From Chthonomonadaceae bacterium (GTDB lineage: Bacteria > Armatimonadota > Chthonomonadetes > Chthonomonadales > Chthonomonadaceae): a DNA stretch of 45,531 bases. Where the stretch lies: contig JANXSG010000164.1 in NCBI GenBank assembly GCA_025352825.1, positions 1-45,531 on the forward strand. The letters are read 5' to 3'. How positions within the stretch are numbered: the first letter of the stretch is position 1; the number at the start of each line of letters is the position of its first letter. A program made the position numbers and the translations under genes. The notes beneath the pieces are model-generated. The model ran no database searches, had not been told where the DNA came from, and saw only the letters and a program-made list of their open reading frames with translations. Positions 15,661 through 23,979 of this stretch are shown here, piece after piece.

Positions 15661-16625
15661 GATCAAAATCCTCAGACTTCGAGGATAGAGAATCCGAAAA
15701 CAATAAGAGTGTAGGGGATAGAATTCAGGGTGCAGGCTTAGATTTGGAAGATACACATACCAGAAACGCATCTTCAATCGGCAGTAAACCGCTTTTCAAT
15801 ACGGTCGCCATAGTGGGTGTGGGACTCATGGGTGGATCGCTTGGTATGGCGATGCTGGAACGCGGATTGGCAGATAGTGTTCTGGGAATTGGGCGAAATC
15901 CAAAATCTTTGATACTAGCGCAGGAGATAAAAGCTGTTTCAAGCTGGAGTCTGGAATTAGCAGATGTCTGTTCGGCTGACTTGATCGTGATCGCAGTTTC
16001 GGTGGGATCAATTTCGGCGGTCTTATCCAGCATTAAGCCATTCGCAAATAGTGATGCACTCATAACGGATCTCGGCAGCACCAAACAGACGATTGTAGCC
16101 GAAGGTGAAAAACTCTATGGCTCTAGATTTATTGGCAGCCATCCGATGACAGGATCTGAATTGAGTGGCATCGAGGCTGCTAGAAGTGATCTGTATACAG
16201 GCGCCGCCTGGGCTGTAGTAACGAGCGCCGAACAGACAGCAAATACCCATACAAATTCAGATCGCATCATTCAGCTAGCTAAATCGTTAGGTTCACGGCC
16301 AGTCTCCCTCACACCTTCGGATCACGACCGCATCATAGCACTGGTAAGTCATCTTCCTCATGCGCTCTCTTTTACGTTTGCCAGGACAGTTGGTGCCACG
16401 AAAGACGCAGACATTGCCAGGAAACTGGCAGCCGGAAGCTATAAGGACATCATGCGAGTGGCATCCTCAGAACCCGAACTGTGGCGGGACATTTTTCTGG
16501 ATAATCGTGAATCTGTTCTCGCCTCACTATCATCCTTCGAGCAGAAACTGCAGGTTTTGAAAAAGGCAATTGAAGAAGGGAATTCGGAGGAGTTAATCAA
16601 GTTTATTAAGCATAACGGAGGGTGA
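15657..16625 (+). CDS. tyrA: Prephenate dehydrogenase
   Basis: The 322-residue protein has the dinucleotide-binding site VAIVGVGLMGGSLG (about 50-63) and the TyrA signature text: ITDLGSTKQTIV, FIGSHPMTGSELSGIEAA, DLYTGAAWAV, SDHDRIIALVSHLPHALSF. It oxidises and decarboxylates prephenate to 4-hydroxyphenylpyruvate for tyrosine. The catalytic His lies in the SHLPHAL stretch. A 45-residue polar N-terminal extension comes before the Rossmann fold and is unusual; the GTG start is tied to the aroF stop, so the extension is probably translated, but a later start cannot be excluded. No ACT domain is visible at the C-terminus. It forms an operon with aroF. Confidence 0.92.
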   Translation: MRSKSSDFEDRESENNKSVGDRIQGAGLDLEDTHTRNASSIGSKPLFNTVAIVGVGLMGGSLGMAMLERGLADSVLGIGRNPKSLILAQEIKAVSSWSLELADVCSADLIVIAVSVGSISAVLSSIKPFANSDALITDLGSTKQTIVAEGEKLYGSRFIGSHPMTGSELSGIEAARSDLYTGAAWAVVTSAEQTANTHTNSDRIIQLAKSLGSRPVSLTPSDHDRIIALVSHLPHALSFTFARTVGATKDADIARKLAAGSYKDIMRVASSEPELWRDIFLDNRESVLASLSSFEQKLQVLKKAIEEGNSEELIKFIKHNGG

Positions 16626-16721
16626 ACATTCTCGTATAGGAAACTGTGAAACTGAAATCACAAATATATTCAAAGAAATACATGACAGCCCTTACCAAAA
16701 TATTTTCTGGGAGATTTAAAG

Positions 16722-16961
16722 ATGCAATCTGACAATTTGTGGAATGATTTCTCTGCTTTACCTGTAGATGCACAACGGCAAGTTACAGAGTTAATCGCAA
16801 ATCTCCGCCAGCGTTATCTACAGCAACAACCTAAGAAGAAGCTGAAAAAACTTGATCTGCGCGAGGAACCATTCATAGGGATCTGGAAAGATCGCGAAGA
16901 TATGCAGGATAGTTCAGCGTGGGTGCGCAATTTGCGCGAGAGCGAGTGGAAAAATCGATAA
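16722..16961 (+). CDS. DUF2281-like antitoxin
   Basis: The 79-residue protein has an N-terminal helical part (LPVDAQRQVTELIANLRQRY) and the C-terminal text PFIGIWKDREDMQDSSAWVR with NLRESEW, which is the usual tail of DUF2281/VapB-like antitoxins paired with PIN toxins. The tail normally threads into the toxin's active site. ATG 16722 has GGGAG about 11 bases upstream. Its stop is followed directly by the ATG of the PIN-domain gene, so the pair is one operon. It would neutralise the toxin and probably repress the promoter, which must lie in the 96 bp after tyrA. Confidence 0.85.
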   Translation: MQSDNLWNDFSALPVDAQRQVTELIANLRQRYLQQQPKKKLKKLDLREEPFIGIWKDREDMQDSSAWVRNLRESEWKNR

Positions 16962-17348
16962 ATGGATACAGAACTGATAGACACCGATATCCTAATCGAA
17001 GCTATTCGCAGTATGCCGCAAGCTATCGATTGTCTGGCAAAATATGATCAACAGTCTATTCTCGCCATAAGTGTCATCACTCAATTAGAACTGATGGTAG
17101 GTTGCCGAAACAAATCTGAACTTCAAAAGTTGGAGAAGTTTCTTCGAAGATTTAAAATAATTACTTTAAATGATCAAGCCTCCCAAATTGTAGCTGATCT
17201 TATCAAAAAATATCGCCTTAGCCACGGGCTGCTAATCCCTGATGCGCTCATTGCAGCAACGGCTTTATCGTATGATTTACCATTTTTAACCAGAAATCAG
17301 CGAGACTTTCGCTTTATCACTGGACTGAATTTGCTGTCATACCCTTGA
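16962..17348 (+). CDS. vapC: PIN-domain toxin, VapC family
   Basis: The 128-residue protein has the four acidic positions of PIN ribonucleases: Asp7 in LIDTDILIEA, Glu43 in ITQLELMVG, Asp94 in LIPDALIAATAL and Asp115 in the NQRDF stretch. The length is typical for VapC (about 130). Such toxins cut tRNA or rRNA when freed from the antitoxin. The start codon follows the antitoxin's stop without a gap, a normal toxin-antitoxin layout. All catalytic residues are intact, so the module looks active. It opens a short accessory patch that also holds an orphan nuclease and a dead MazEF pair. Confidence 0.9.
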   Translation: MDTELIDTDILIEAIRSMPQAIDCLAKYDQQSILAISVITQLELMVGCRNKSELQKLEKFLRRFKIITLNDQASQIVADLIKKYRLSHGLLIPDALIAATALSYDLPFLTRNQRDFRFITGLNLLSYP

Positions 17349-17408
17349 TCATAAATAATAAATTAGGAGATCAATAGAGTATCGATTAATTTAGAAATGA
17401 GATACCGA

Positions 17409-18392
17409 ATGTCAAAGATTCATTATTTTCAACGTTACTCCTCGCTTGAAAACACGGTTACGAATAATACCCTACAACTGTTCGCGAAAATATATAACTA
17501 CTCAATAACTCAGGCGTCACAATTCCTAACCAATTTAACGGGTGAATCTATTGACCTTGGAATTGAAATCAATCAGCAGATTCGTGCTATAGACGGCGTA
17601 CCAGATGGCGCTGTGATCCAAAATAGCTTCAAGCTGCTAATTGAATCCAAAGTAGATTCTCCGATAGATATCGATCAGTTATTGCGACATTCCAAAGGAT
17701 TCAATAGTGAGGATCAAAAAATCTTATTACTTGTAACAAAGCAATCTATAGGTACAGAAGAAGGTCGAATTAGCAAAATGATTTCCGAAGAATCTACTGG
17801 CGTCATTTTCAAAAACGTGACCTACGAGGGAATTTGCGACGCAGCAAAAGGATTGTTTAAAGAATACGAGTACGAGATGAAAGACCTAGTAGCAGATTAC
17901 TTAGGATACTGCACAGATATCGGCCTCTCCGATGATTCAAAATATCTAATGCGTATCGTACCGTGCGGAAAAAGCCTTGAACTGAATAAAAAGTACGGAA
18001 TCTATTTTCATCCTACAGATCGAGGATATACAAAACACTCATATCTTGGAATATATGCGAACAGATCGGTACATTCAATGTGGGCTATTGACAGCATTTT
18101 TGATGTGGAATATGATGGTGTAATATTGACAAAGACCTATGTATCTGGTCGAGATATCAGCGATTATGATGACCGAATAGTTGCAATCATTAAAGATGCA
18201 AAAGAGCAATGCGATTACGATATCATGTCTGGACACCGCTTCTTTTGCGGTAATCCTGTAGAAACTGAGTATCGAAAATCAACCCCAGGCGGGATAATGA
18301 GCGCACGATATATAAACTTGAAAGATGTACTTGGAAAGCTCTCGAACACCATTGATCTGGCGCAAAAACTAAGAGGTCAACAATGGTCTTAG
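17409..18392 (+). CDS. Orphan PD-(D/E)XK-nuclease-like protein, possible defence gene
   Basis: The 327-residue protein opens with SKIHYFQRYSSLENTVTNNT, which I associate with a family of uncharacterised nuclease-like proteins. A PD-(D/E)XK-type core follows: Asp66 in DGVPDGAV, then Glu79-x-Lys81 in FKLLIESKVD, then QLLRHSKGF and the strand KILLLVTKQ, a layout shared with restriction-type endonucleases. The C-terminal half (about 190-327) is a separate domain with no recognised motif. ATG 17409 matches the family start; an ATG four codons earlier (17397) is possible. It stands between an intact and a dead toxin-antitoxin pair and has no methyltransferase partner, so an anti-phage role is inferred only. 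Confidence 0.65.
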   Translation: MSKIHYFQRYSSLENTVTNNTLQLFAKIYNYSITQASQFLTNLTGESIDLGIEINQQIRAIDGVPDGAVIQNSFKLLIESKVDSPIDIDQLLRHSKGFNSEDQKILLLVTKQSIGTEEGRISKMISEESTGVIFKNVTYEGICDAAKGLFKEYEYEMKDLVADYLGYCTDIGLSDDSKYLMRIVPCGKSLELNKKYGIYFHPTDRGYTKHSYLGIYANRSVHSMWAIDSIFDVEYDGVILTKTYVSGRDISDYDDRIVAIIKDAKEQCDYDIMSGHRFFCGNPVETEYRKSTPGGIMSARYINLKDVLGKLSNTIDLAQKLRGQQWS

Positions 18393-18447
18393 AAATTATT
18401 ACGATGAACCATTATCGCCTTTACCCCCTCGAACGAAAGGAATAAGA

Positions 18448-18693
18448 ATGACAACAGCAGTTTCAATATCAGATACGCTATTTGAGACGGCAAAAGAGTA
18501 TGCAGTGCGACACGGTCTCTCGCGAAATGAACTGTACGAAGCCGCTTTATAACACTATATGAAAGGACAGTCTCCACCTATCGATAAAAGTGTTCTCGAT
18601 CAGTTTAACGCAGTTTATAGCACTCAAACCAGCAGCTTATATCCGCTTTTCGTAGATATACAATTGCGTTCAATTTCACAGGAACAGTGGTAA
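18448..18693 (+). pseudogene. MazE-like ribbon-helix-helix antitoxin with an in-frame stop
   Basis: ATG 18448 follows AAAGGAATAAG. The frame reads TAVSISDTLFETAKEYAVRH then GLSRNELYEAAL, a ribbon-helix-helix start of a MazE-type antitoxin, then TAA (18550-18552), and continues in the same frame with HYMKGQ and a typical tail (LDQFNAVYSTQTSSLYPLF, RSISQEQW) to the true stop at 18691-18693. A single CAA-to-TAA change would explain the internal stop. The stop overlaps the ATG of the MazF remnant (TAATG), as in intact mazEF operons. Confidence 0.8.
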
Positions 18694-18764
18694 TGAGACG
18701 TGGCGAGATATGGTGGGTAAATCTTAGGGTTTGCGATTGTCTTTGTTTCTATAATGACTATTAA
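18693..18764 (+). pseudogene. Truncated MazF-like toxin remnant
   Basis: The first 11 codons, MRRGEIWWVNL, are the classical N-terminus of MazF/PemK endoribonucleases. From about 18726 the text (RVCDCLCFYNDY, stop at 18762) is unrelated, so about 100 codons have been lost by deletion. Together with the antitoxin that has an internal stop, this is a dead toxin-antitoxin module. Confidence 0.75.
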
Positions 18765-18896
18765 TCATTATTTTGCGGGTATAAGCCACCTATCTGATTC
18801 ATTTACATCCTAGATTAGCGCTATCATTTGCAAAACACCATACGCGAATAAGGTGCTTGTATCGTAAAATATTTGCTTGGTGTGTGGCGAACATGA

Positions 18897-20324
18897 CTAT
18901 TTGTGCTTCTTATCAAGCAAGCTCATGATGGCTTCGGCCAATCGAGCCGAATCGTGGCGTACCACATCGGTTTGATTGATAAAATTTCCCTTGATGGGCT
19001 TGTAGCCTTCTTTTTTGATTCTATCGGTATCTGCTTCTACCAGATCTGAACCAGTCTGTTCATATTTCAAGAGCAGTTCCGGATTAGGCTCTCCCGTATT
19101 CACCAGGACGTAGTCGAATACTCGCTGACGTGCATGTAGTTCCAGAGCTCGAATATGATCGTATGCTGAGTATCCATCGGTTTCGCCCTGCTGCGTCATT
19201 ACATTGCATACGTAGATTTTTATGGCTTTTGATCGATGCATCGCTTCTGGTATATCCTTTACCAGCAGGTTGGGGATAATACTTGTGTAGACGCTTCCTG
19301 GTCCCAGCACGATAACATCAGCTTTTTCGATTGCCTCGAGAACATCTTCGATGGGTCGTGTGTTCGCCGGGCAAAGGCTCACACGCTTTATCTGTAATGG
19401 AGAGCTAGCGATGGCTGTCTCACCTTCCAAAATAGATCCATCTTCCATTTCACCACGCAGAAAAACATGGCTTACAGTGGATGGCAGAACCCTCCCTCGT
19501 ATATTTAGGACTCTGCTGGTCTCTTCCACGCCTCTTTTGAAATCACCATCGTAGATCGCACACATTGCTGCAATAAGTAAATTTCCGAAGGCATGATCCC
19601 GCAATCCTTCTCCAAAACTGTTACCTTCACGCCGGTTTTGTATGGGAACTTCCATTTCCGCAACTGAACTTCCCCGTATCGATCCCACTGGCTCAGGAAC
19701 AGCACTCTCCACCCTTACTACTTTGTGTACAGTGTCCCGAAATCGGTATTGAAATAGCTCAGTCATCTGGGGTTCTGCATCTGCAAGAGCTACCAGGCAG
19801 TTTCGAATATCGCCGGGAGGCAGAATGTTAAGCTGTTTTTGAAGCTTTCCAGAAGATCCCCCATCATCGGTGACGGTGACAATTGCTGTGATATTGTGGG
19901 AGTAGCGTTTCAATCCACGAAGCATGGTGGAGAGGCCTGTTCCACCTCCAATCACTACGATGCGCCGTCCTTTGGAAAGGCGGCGGCGTTCGTAAATGAC
20001 ATCCACCAGGTCTCCGTGTTCTAGATCCGGATCTAGTACGCTAGTTAGTGATAGAATAAGTCTCGCAAGCGCAGAGATTCCTACTACCGCTCCGATCCCA
20101 GAAAGCGCCAGCCCAAGAACTCTAGGGCGAACCAACCCTTGTGTCCGAAGAATAATCCAGTTCGAAAATTGAACTACCAGAGGAGAGCTTTCGATAGGAT
20201 GCGACTGAATGGTGACACCTACGCCGATTAGAAAGACGACAAACCCCATAAAGCCAAGAACAAGCCATCGTTTGATTAAAAGTCCGGGATAGAACCACTT
20301 CACGGCAGTACTGAACTGGCTCAT
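18897..20324 (-). CDS. yvcK: YvcK/CofD-like regulator with N-terminal membrane segments
   Basis: The 475-residue protein has two hydrophobic segments (about 20-42 and 66-90) before the CofD-like core, which starts at about residue 120 with RRIVVIGGGTGLSTMLRGLK and continues through ITAIVTVTDDGGSSGKL, LPPGDIRNCLVALAD, DHAFGNLLIAAM and LGPGSVYTSIIPNLL. These are the motifs of YvcK (gluconeogenesis factor, UDP-sugar-binding), which links carbon metabolism to cell-wall synthesis; the membrane-anchored form is known in several phyla. It overlaps rapZ by four bases (ATGA), giving a rapZ-yvcK operon as in many Gram-positive bacteria, but whiA, the usual third gene, is not beside it. Confidence 0.93.
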   Translation of the reverse strand: MSQFSTAVKWFYPGLLIKRWLVLGFMGFVVFLIGVGVTIQSHPIESSPLVVQFSNWIILRTQGLVRPRVLGLALSGIGAVVGISALARLILSLTSVLDPDLEHGDLVDVIYERRRLSKGRRIVVIGGGTGLSTMLRGLKRYSHNITAIVTVTDDGGSSGKLQKQLNILPPGDIRNCLVALADAEPQMTELFQYRFRDTVHKVVRVESAVPEPVGSIRGSSVAEMEVPIQNRREGNSFGEGLRDHAFGNLLIAAMCAIYDGDFKRGVEETSRVLNIRGRVLPSTVSHVFLRGEMEDGSILEGETAIASSPLQIKRVSLCPANTRPIEDVLEAIEKADVIVLGPGSVYTSIIPNLLVKDIPEAMHRSKAIKIYVCNVMTQQGETDGYSAYDHIRALELHARQRVFDYVLVNTGEPNPELLLKYEQTGSDLVEADTDRIKKEGYKPIKGNFINQTDVVRHDSARLAEAIMSLLDKKHK

Positions 20325-21259
20325 AATCCCAGCTCACTATTTGAAACCGAGATTAATTCCTGCCGGTTGCTGGATTCTCTTTCCATTTCGCTTGCTATGG
20401 GCAGATCGCGGTGTCGCACATGCACTCCATAGCCAGCCTTCTCAATCGCGATAGCCAACTGTTCGGCAAGCGCCACAGAACGATGTTTTCCGCCTGTACA
20501 TCCTATAGCAATATTAAGATATGCCTTCCCTTCCTCACGATATTGCGGGAGGGCAAAGATAATGAGATCTTCCATTTTCTGCTGAAGCTCTTCTGTTCTG
20601 CTGTCCGCCAATACGTAGGCTAGCACTTCTGGATGTCTGCCATCTTTGCCTTTCAGCTCCGGTACGTAGTGAGGATTTGCAAGAAATCTCACATCAAATA
20701 CAAGATCTGCTTCCATGGGAATGCCATATTTGAATCCGAAAGAGATCACTGATATAAGCAGTACTGGCCTGGTTTTAAGCGCATACATCTCTCCCAGCAG
20801 ATCACGAAATGTGAGCGGAAAGACCGTGGAGGTATCAATGATTCCATCAGCGATAGACCTTGCATCAAGAAGTAGTTCTCGTTCTTTGCGGATAGCACTC
20901 AGTATACTGCTCTGATCTAACTCCTCATAGGCTCCTCGGTGTAGCGGATGAGGTCGCCGAGTCTCTTTATATCGCTGGACCAGGCACTCTTCAGATGCAT
21001 CCAGAAACAGAGTTTCCACGCTATTTCCATCGGATTTCATCTGCTGAATGGTGGTTGGCAGGTCCTTAAGTAAATCACCGCATCGGGTATCACACACCAC
21101 GGCACAACGGACAAATCCTGCTTTTACACAATAAGTAAACAGCTCTGGGAGCATGGCAGGGGGCAGGTTATCCACGGTGAAACATCCAGCATCTTCGAGG
21201 CTATGCAGCGCCAGTGTTTTTCCAGCGCCAGACAATCCAGTAATAACAACAAATCTCAT
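20321..21259 (-). CDS. rapZ: RapZ/YvcJ-family nucleotide-binding RNase adapter
   Basis: The 312-residue protein has Walker A GLSGAGKT (8-15), the family stretch ALHSLEDAGCFTVDNLPPA, the RRPHPL text, SFGFKYGIPMEADLVFDVRFL, and the C-terminal IGCTGGKHRSVALAE that forms the phosphate/metabolite-binding part. RapZ-type proteins bind ATP/GTP and, in enterobacteria, glucosamine-6-phosphate and small RNAs; the role outside that group is less clear. The length is typical, with a short extra C-terminal tail (about 290-312). It is the first gene of the rapZ-yvcK operon; AAAGGTTAGG lies before its ATG. The gap of 252 bp to the divergent gene at 21512 should hold its promoter. Confidence 0.95.
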   Translation of the reverse strand: MRFVVITGLSGAGKTLALHSLEDAGCFTVDNLPPAMLPELFTYCVKAGFVRCAVVCDTRCGDLLKDLPTTIQQMKSDGNSVETLFLDASEECLVQRYKETRRPHPLHRGAYEELDQSSILSAIRKERELLLDARSIADGIIDTSTVFPLTFRDLLGEMYALKTRPVLLISVISFGFKYGIPMEADLVFDVRFLANPHYVPELKGKDGRHPEVLAYVLADSRTEELQQKMEDLIIFALPQYREEGKAYLNIAIGCTGGKHRSVALAEQLAIAIEKAGYGVHVRHRDLPIASEMERESSNRQELISVSNSELGL

Positions 21260-21438
21260 ATAGCCTAACCTTTATCCTATGGTACGTACAAATCAGATCG
21301 AGATTGAACTATTGTACCGCGAAATAATCCGCATCACAATCTCAACACAATTTATATTACTTGGCATTACTGTTTGTACAAATGCTTATCCAGAATAAAA
21401 ATCCATGTTGAACACAGGATTTTGGTGACTTATACGGC

Positions 21439-21467
21439 TTGACGTCATTGAGTACAACAGCTATAAT
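21439..21467 (+). promoter_or_regulatory. Strong sigma-70-type promoter
   Basis: TTGACG (21439-21444) and TATAAT (21462-21467) with the ideal 17-bp spacer. Transcription would start near 21474, 38 bases before the ATG at 21512 of the ADP-ribosylglycohydrolase-family gene. Confidence 0.75.
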
Positions 21468-21511
21468 GCATATCAGATCGAAGCGCAATTTGAGTTCAAG
21501 AGGAGTACGTG

Positions 21512-23791
21512 ATGCCAGGTTTGATGTTAGATCGTGAAATATACCGAGATAGAATACTGGGGGCATGGTTCGGGAAATGTGCAGGCATAACCCTCGGAGC
21601 TCCATTTCGCGGGAGTGTAATTCCCTCGCATGTGAATTTCTATCAGCCCATTCCCGGTCAGCCTGCACATAGCCTCGGGCTCGATTTTCCTCTCGTCTGG
21701 CTCAATGCCCTGGAAGAGCACGGGCCGAGTATAGGCACGGACGACCTTGCAGTCGCCTGGCTTGAGCATCTTGATACGCCTCAGGATGAACTCGCGTATG
21801 CTATCCTCAATCTGAGGCGCGGGCTTGCTCCCCCATCTTCTGGAGCGCACTCCAACTGGTTTTCTCAGAGTACAGCAGCGGTTTCGCGCGCGGATATGTG
21901 GGCGATGTTGTGCCCGGGATCCCCTCAGACCGCTGCAGCCTATGCATACCACGATGCATCCATAGATCATGCGGCTGAAGGAGTGTGGGCCGCGATGTTT
22001 CTAGCGGCTCTAGGGAGTGCTGCCGTTTTCCTGAACGACTATTTTGTGCTGACCACTATTGGGCTCGCCATGATTCCAAGAACCTGCCGCGTGGCGAGGT
22101 CGGTCAAAGCGGCGCTGGCTGCTGCTCAGCGAGGGGCTGGCTGGCTGGAAGCGCGTGAGAGTGTCAACAAAGAAGTTAAGAGCGAGAATTTTACAGATGT
22201 GGCACAAAATATGGGTTATATCACGATAGGACTACTCTATGGAATTGGTGATTTTGGAGGTTCCATATGCGCCGGAGTCAACTGCGGAGGAGACACTGAA
22301 GTAGTGGGCGGCGCGATTGGCGCTGTTCTTGGGCTTCAGCGTGGCAAGGCCACACTTCCAGAGTCGTGGTTAACACCGATTGGGGATGTCTATATTCCAA
22401 CTTCGGCGCTGCGTGATATTCCTTTTCCGGATACGATCTCCGAAGTGGCGTTGCGAACGTATGAAGCGGGGCTGTTAATGATAGCTGATCGATGCCATGA
22501 TGTCACTCTTGTCGATGCACCTACCGAGGCTCCTATAAACCTCTCCGTTCTGCTTCCTGATTCGGCAGTTCGGCCAGTCGCAGATGAAGTTCCAATCGTG
22601 CCAACCGAGGCAGCTGTGAATGTGGTGCCTAATGCGAGTGAATCGCCAGTGTCTGAGGAAGCACAGCCCGAGCCTGTTTCTGCTCCTGAAATCCTGGTTT
22701 CTCTGCCAATTATTGATATTACCATTCAGCCTGTTCAGGAAGCTGCGGCAATGGATTCCGGGTTAAACGCCAACGCTATTCTTACTCCGCAGCCATCTGC
22801 TGTCCCTGGGGAGACAGCAGACATTTCTTCCTCTTCTATTCCTGCGGCGGAGCCTCCGATGTCAATTCCTGCATCTCCGGATCTGCTGCATTCCATTGCA
22901 TGGGCGGATAGTACTCTCGTAAAACCACTTTTAGTAACTCCTGCTCACGCAGTGAGTATGCAGCTTGGTCCTTTTGAGATTACAATGGATCCCGGAAGCA
23001 CTCCTGCCATTGCTTTTGGAACCCCAAAACGTATAGCTTTCACTCTGGTCAATCGTGCCGACACCAGTTTTACTGGGAGAATTTCTCTGTTAGCTCCCTC
23101 AGGCTGGAGAGTAGTTGAGCCATCGGGGATGGGGCAGCGGCAGTTTATAGCCGCCAATCAAGGGATTTTTCGGACCGAGTTTACTCTGCATGTCATAGAA
23201 GGGGCTGGGAGAATCGAGTTGGCAAACGCCATCACACTTCGAATACAGCCTGAGGCGATAGGTGCGCCGGTGGAGACGAATTTTCTGTTGTTAGGGGCTT
23301 CGTGCTGGTGGACTGCAGGGCCGTTCGCGAACTTTGACGGGGAAGGATTCGACCGCCAATATGCTCCGGAAGGGCGCTCCGGCCTCCGTGAAACCTATGT
23401 AGATCGCACGATGCAGAGCTGTACCTGGCAGAAGCAGAGTTTCCCGGAGAGTGTATTGGAGTTGGAGCCTCTTTTCAAACAAAGTTCTGGGATTGTCTAC
23501 GGCCAGACTATTCTGCGCAGTCCCACCACTCGGGATGCACGTATTACCGCCAACTCGAACTGTGGTGTGAAGGTCTGGCTGAATGGAACTCTCATTTTTC
23601 GACGCCACAACCTCCAGCCATTCCACCCGGAGTTGGGCTCTGGGCCGTGGGCGTTTGATGTGCAGCTTCAGGCAGGAGATAATCAGGTGATGGTCAAGTG
23701 GGTTCGCAGCCAGGAACCATCACAGTTCAGTCTTACCGTCTCAGATCGATATGGCCGCGGCCTCCCCGAAGTCGGCAACACCTCCTGGTAG
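21512..23791 (+). CDS. ADP-ribosylglycohydrolase-family protein with large C-terminal extension
   Basis: The 759-residue protein begins at ATG 21512 (AGGAG six bases upstream, promoter at 21439). Residues 1-330 are DraG-like: YRDRILGAWFGKCAGITLG, IGTDDLAVAWLEHL, a central SIDHAAEGVWAAMF, and CGGDTEVVGGAIGAVLG. The two acidic metal-site motifs read TDDL and GGDTE, where the family usually has TDDT and GGDTD, so metal binding or substrate may differ. About 330-470 is a Pro/Ala/Ser linker. 470-600 looks like an Ig-like domain, and about 600-759 is a beta-rich domain (CGVKVWLNGTLIFRR, GDNQVMVKWVRS) like those of exported sugar enzymes. No signal peptide is visible. The family removes ADP-ribose or related groups. 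Its last 38 codons recur as a fragment at 25390. Confidence 0.85.
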   Translation: MPGLMLDREIYRDRILGAWFGKCAGITLGAPFRGSVIPSHVNFYQPIPGQPAHSLGLDFPLVWLNALEEHGPSIGTDDLAVAWLEHLDTPQDELAYAILNLRRGLAPPSSGAHSNWFSQSTAAVSRADMWAMLCPGSPQTAAAYAYHDASIDHAAEGVWAAMFLAALGSAAVFLNDYFVLTTIGLAMIPRTCRVARSVKAALAAAQRGAGWLEARESVNKEVKSENFTDVAQNMGYITIGLLYGIGDFGGSICAGVNCGGDTEVVGGAIGAVLGLQRGKATLPESWLTPIGDVYIPTSALRDIPFPDTISEVALRTYEAGLLMIADRCHDVTLVDAPTEAPINLSVLLPDSAVRPVADEVPIVPTEAAVNVVPNASESPVSEEAQPEPVSAPEILVSLPIIDITIQPVQEAAAMDSGLNANAILTPQPSAVPGETADISSSSIPAAEPPMSIPASPDLLHSIAWADSTLVKPLLVTPAHAVSMQLGPFEITMDPGSTPAIAFGTPKRIAFTLVNRADTSFTGRISLLAPSGWRVVEPSGMGQRQFIAANQGIFRTEFTLHVIEGAGRIELANAITLRIQPEAIGAPVETNFLLLGASCWWTAGPFANFDGEGFDRQYAPEGRSGLRETYVDRTMQSCTWQKQSFPESVLELEPLFKQSSGIVYGQTILRSPTTRDARITANSNCGVKVWLNGTLIFRRHNLQPFHPELGSGPWAFDVQLQAGDNQVMVKWVRSQEPSQFSLTVSDRYGRGLPEVGNTSW

Positions 23792-23835
23792 CAGATATTA
23801 ATCACCATTATTTATTTACTGATCTCAAAACAGTT

Positions 23836-23970
23836 TGAGTTAGCCGCAAATATGCACAAAAATACGCACAAATAACTCAGTTCGATCAGTATGTTTTTGC
23901 TGATCAACGAGACGGAAGTGGATGTTGCAATCTGGTTTTGGGCTTTTTGTTCATCTTTGCGGCTAGTTCA
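23836..23970. repeat. Palindromic intergenic repeat, copy B (short)
   Basis: Inverted arms TAGCCGCAAA (23841-23850) and TTTGCGGCTA (23956-23965) bracket about 105 bp that include runs such as GCACAAAAATACGCACAAA. The arms are the same as those of copies A and C; the rest is only loosely similar. As with the other two copies, it lies between the stops of two convergent genes (23791 plus, 23980 minus). Confidence 0.65.
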
Positions 23971-23979
23971 AGTCATTTC

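Noticed and set aside
21357-21668. Minus-strand frame of 103 codons overlapping the start of the ADP-ribosylglycohydrolase-family gene
   Set aside because: It overlaps a gene with a clear promoter, ribosome site and family match, and has no support of its own.
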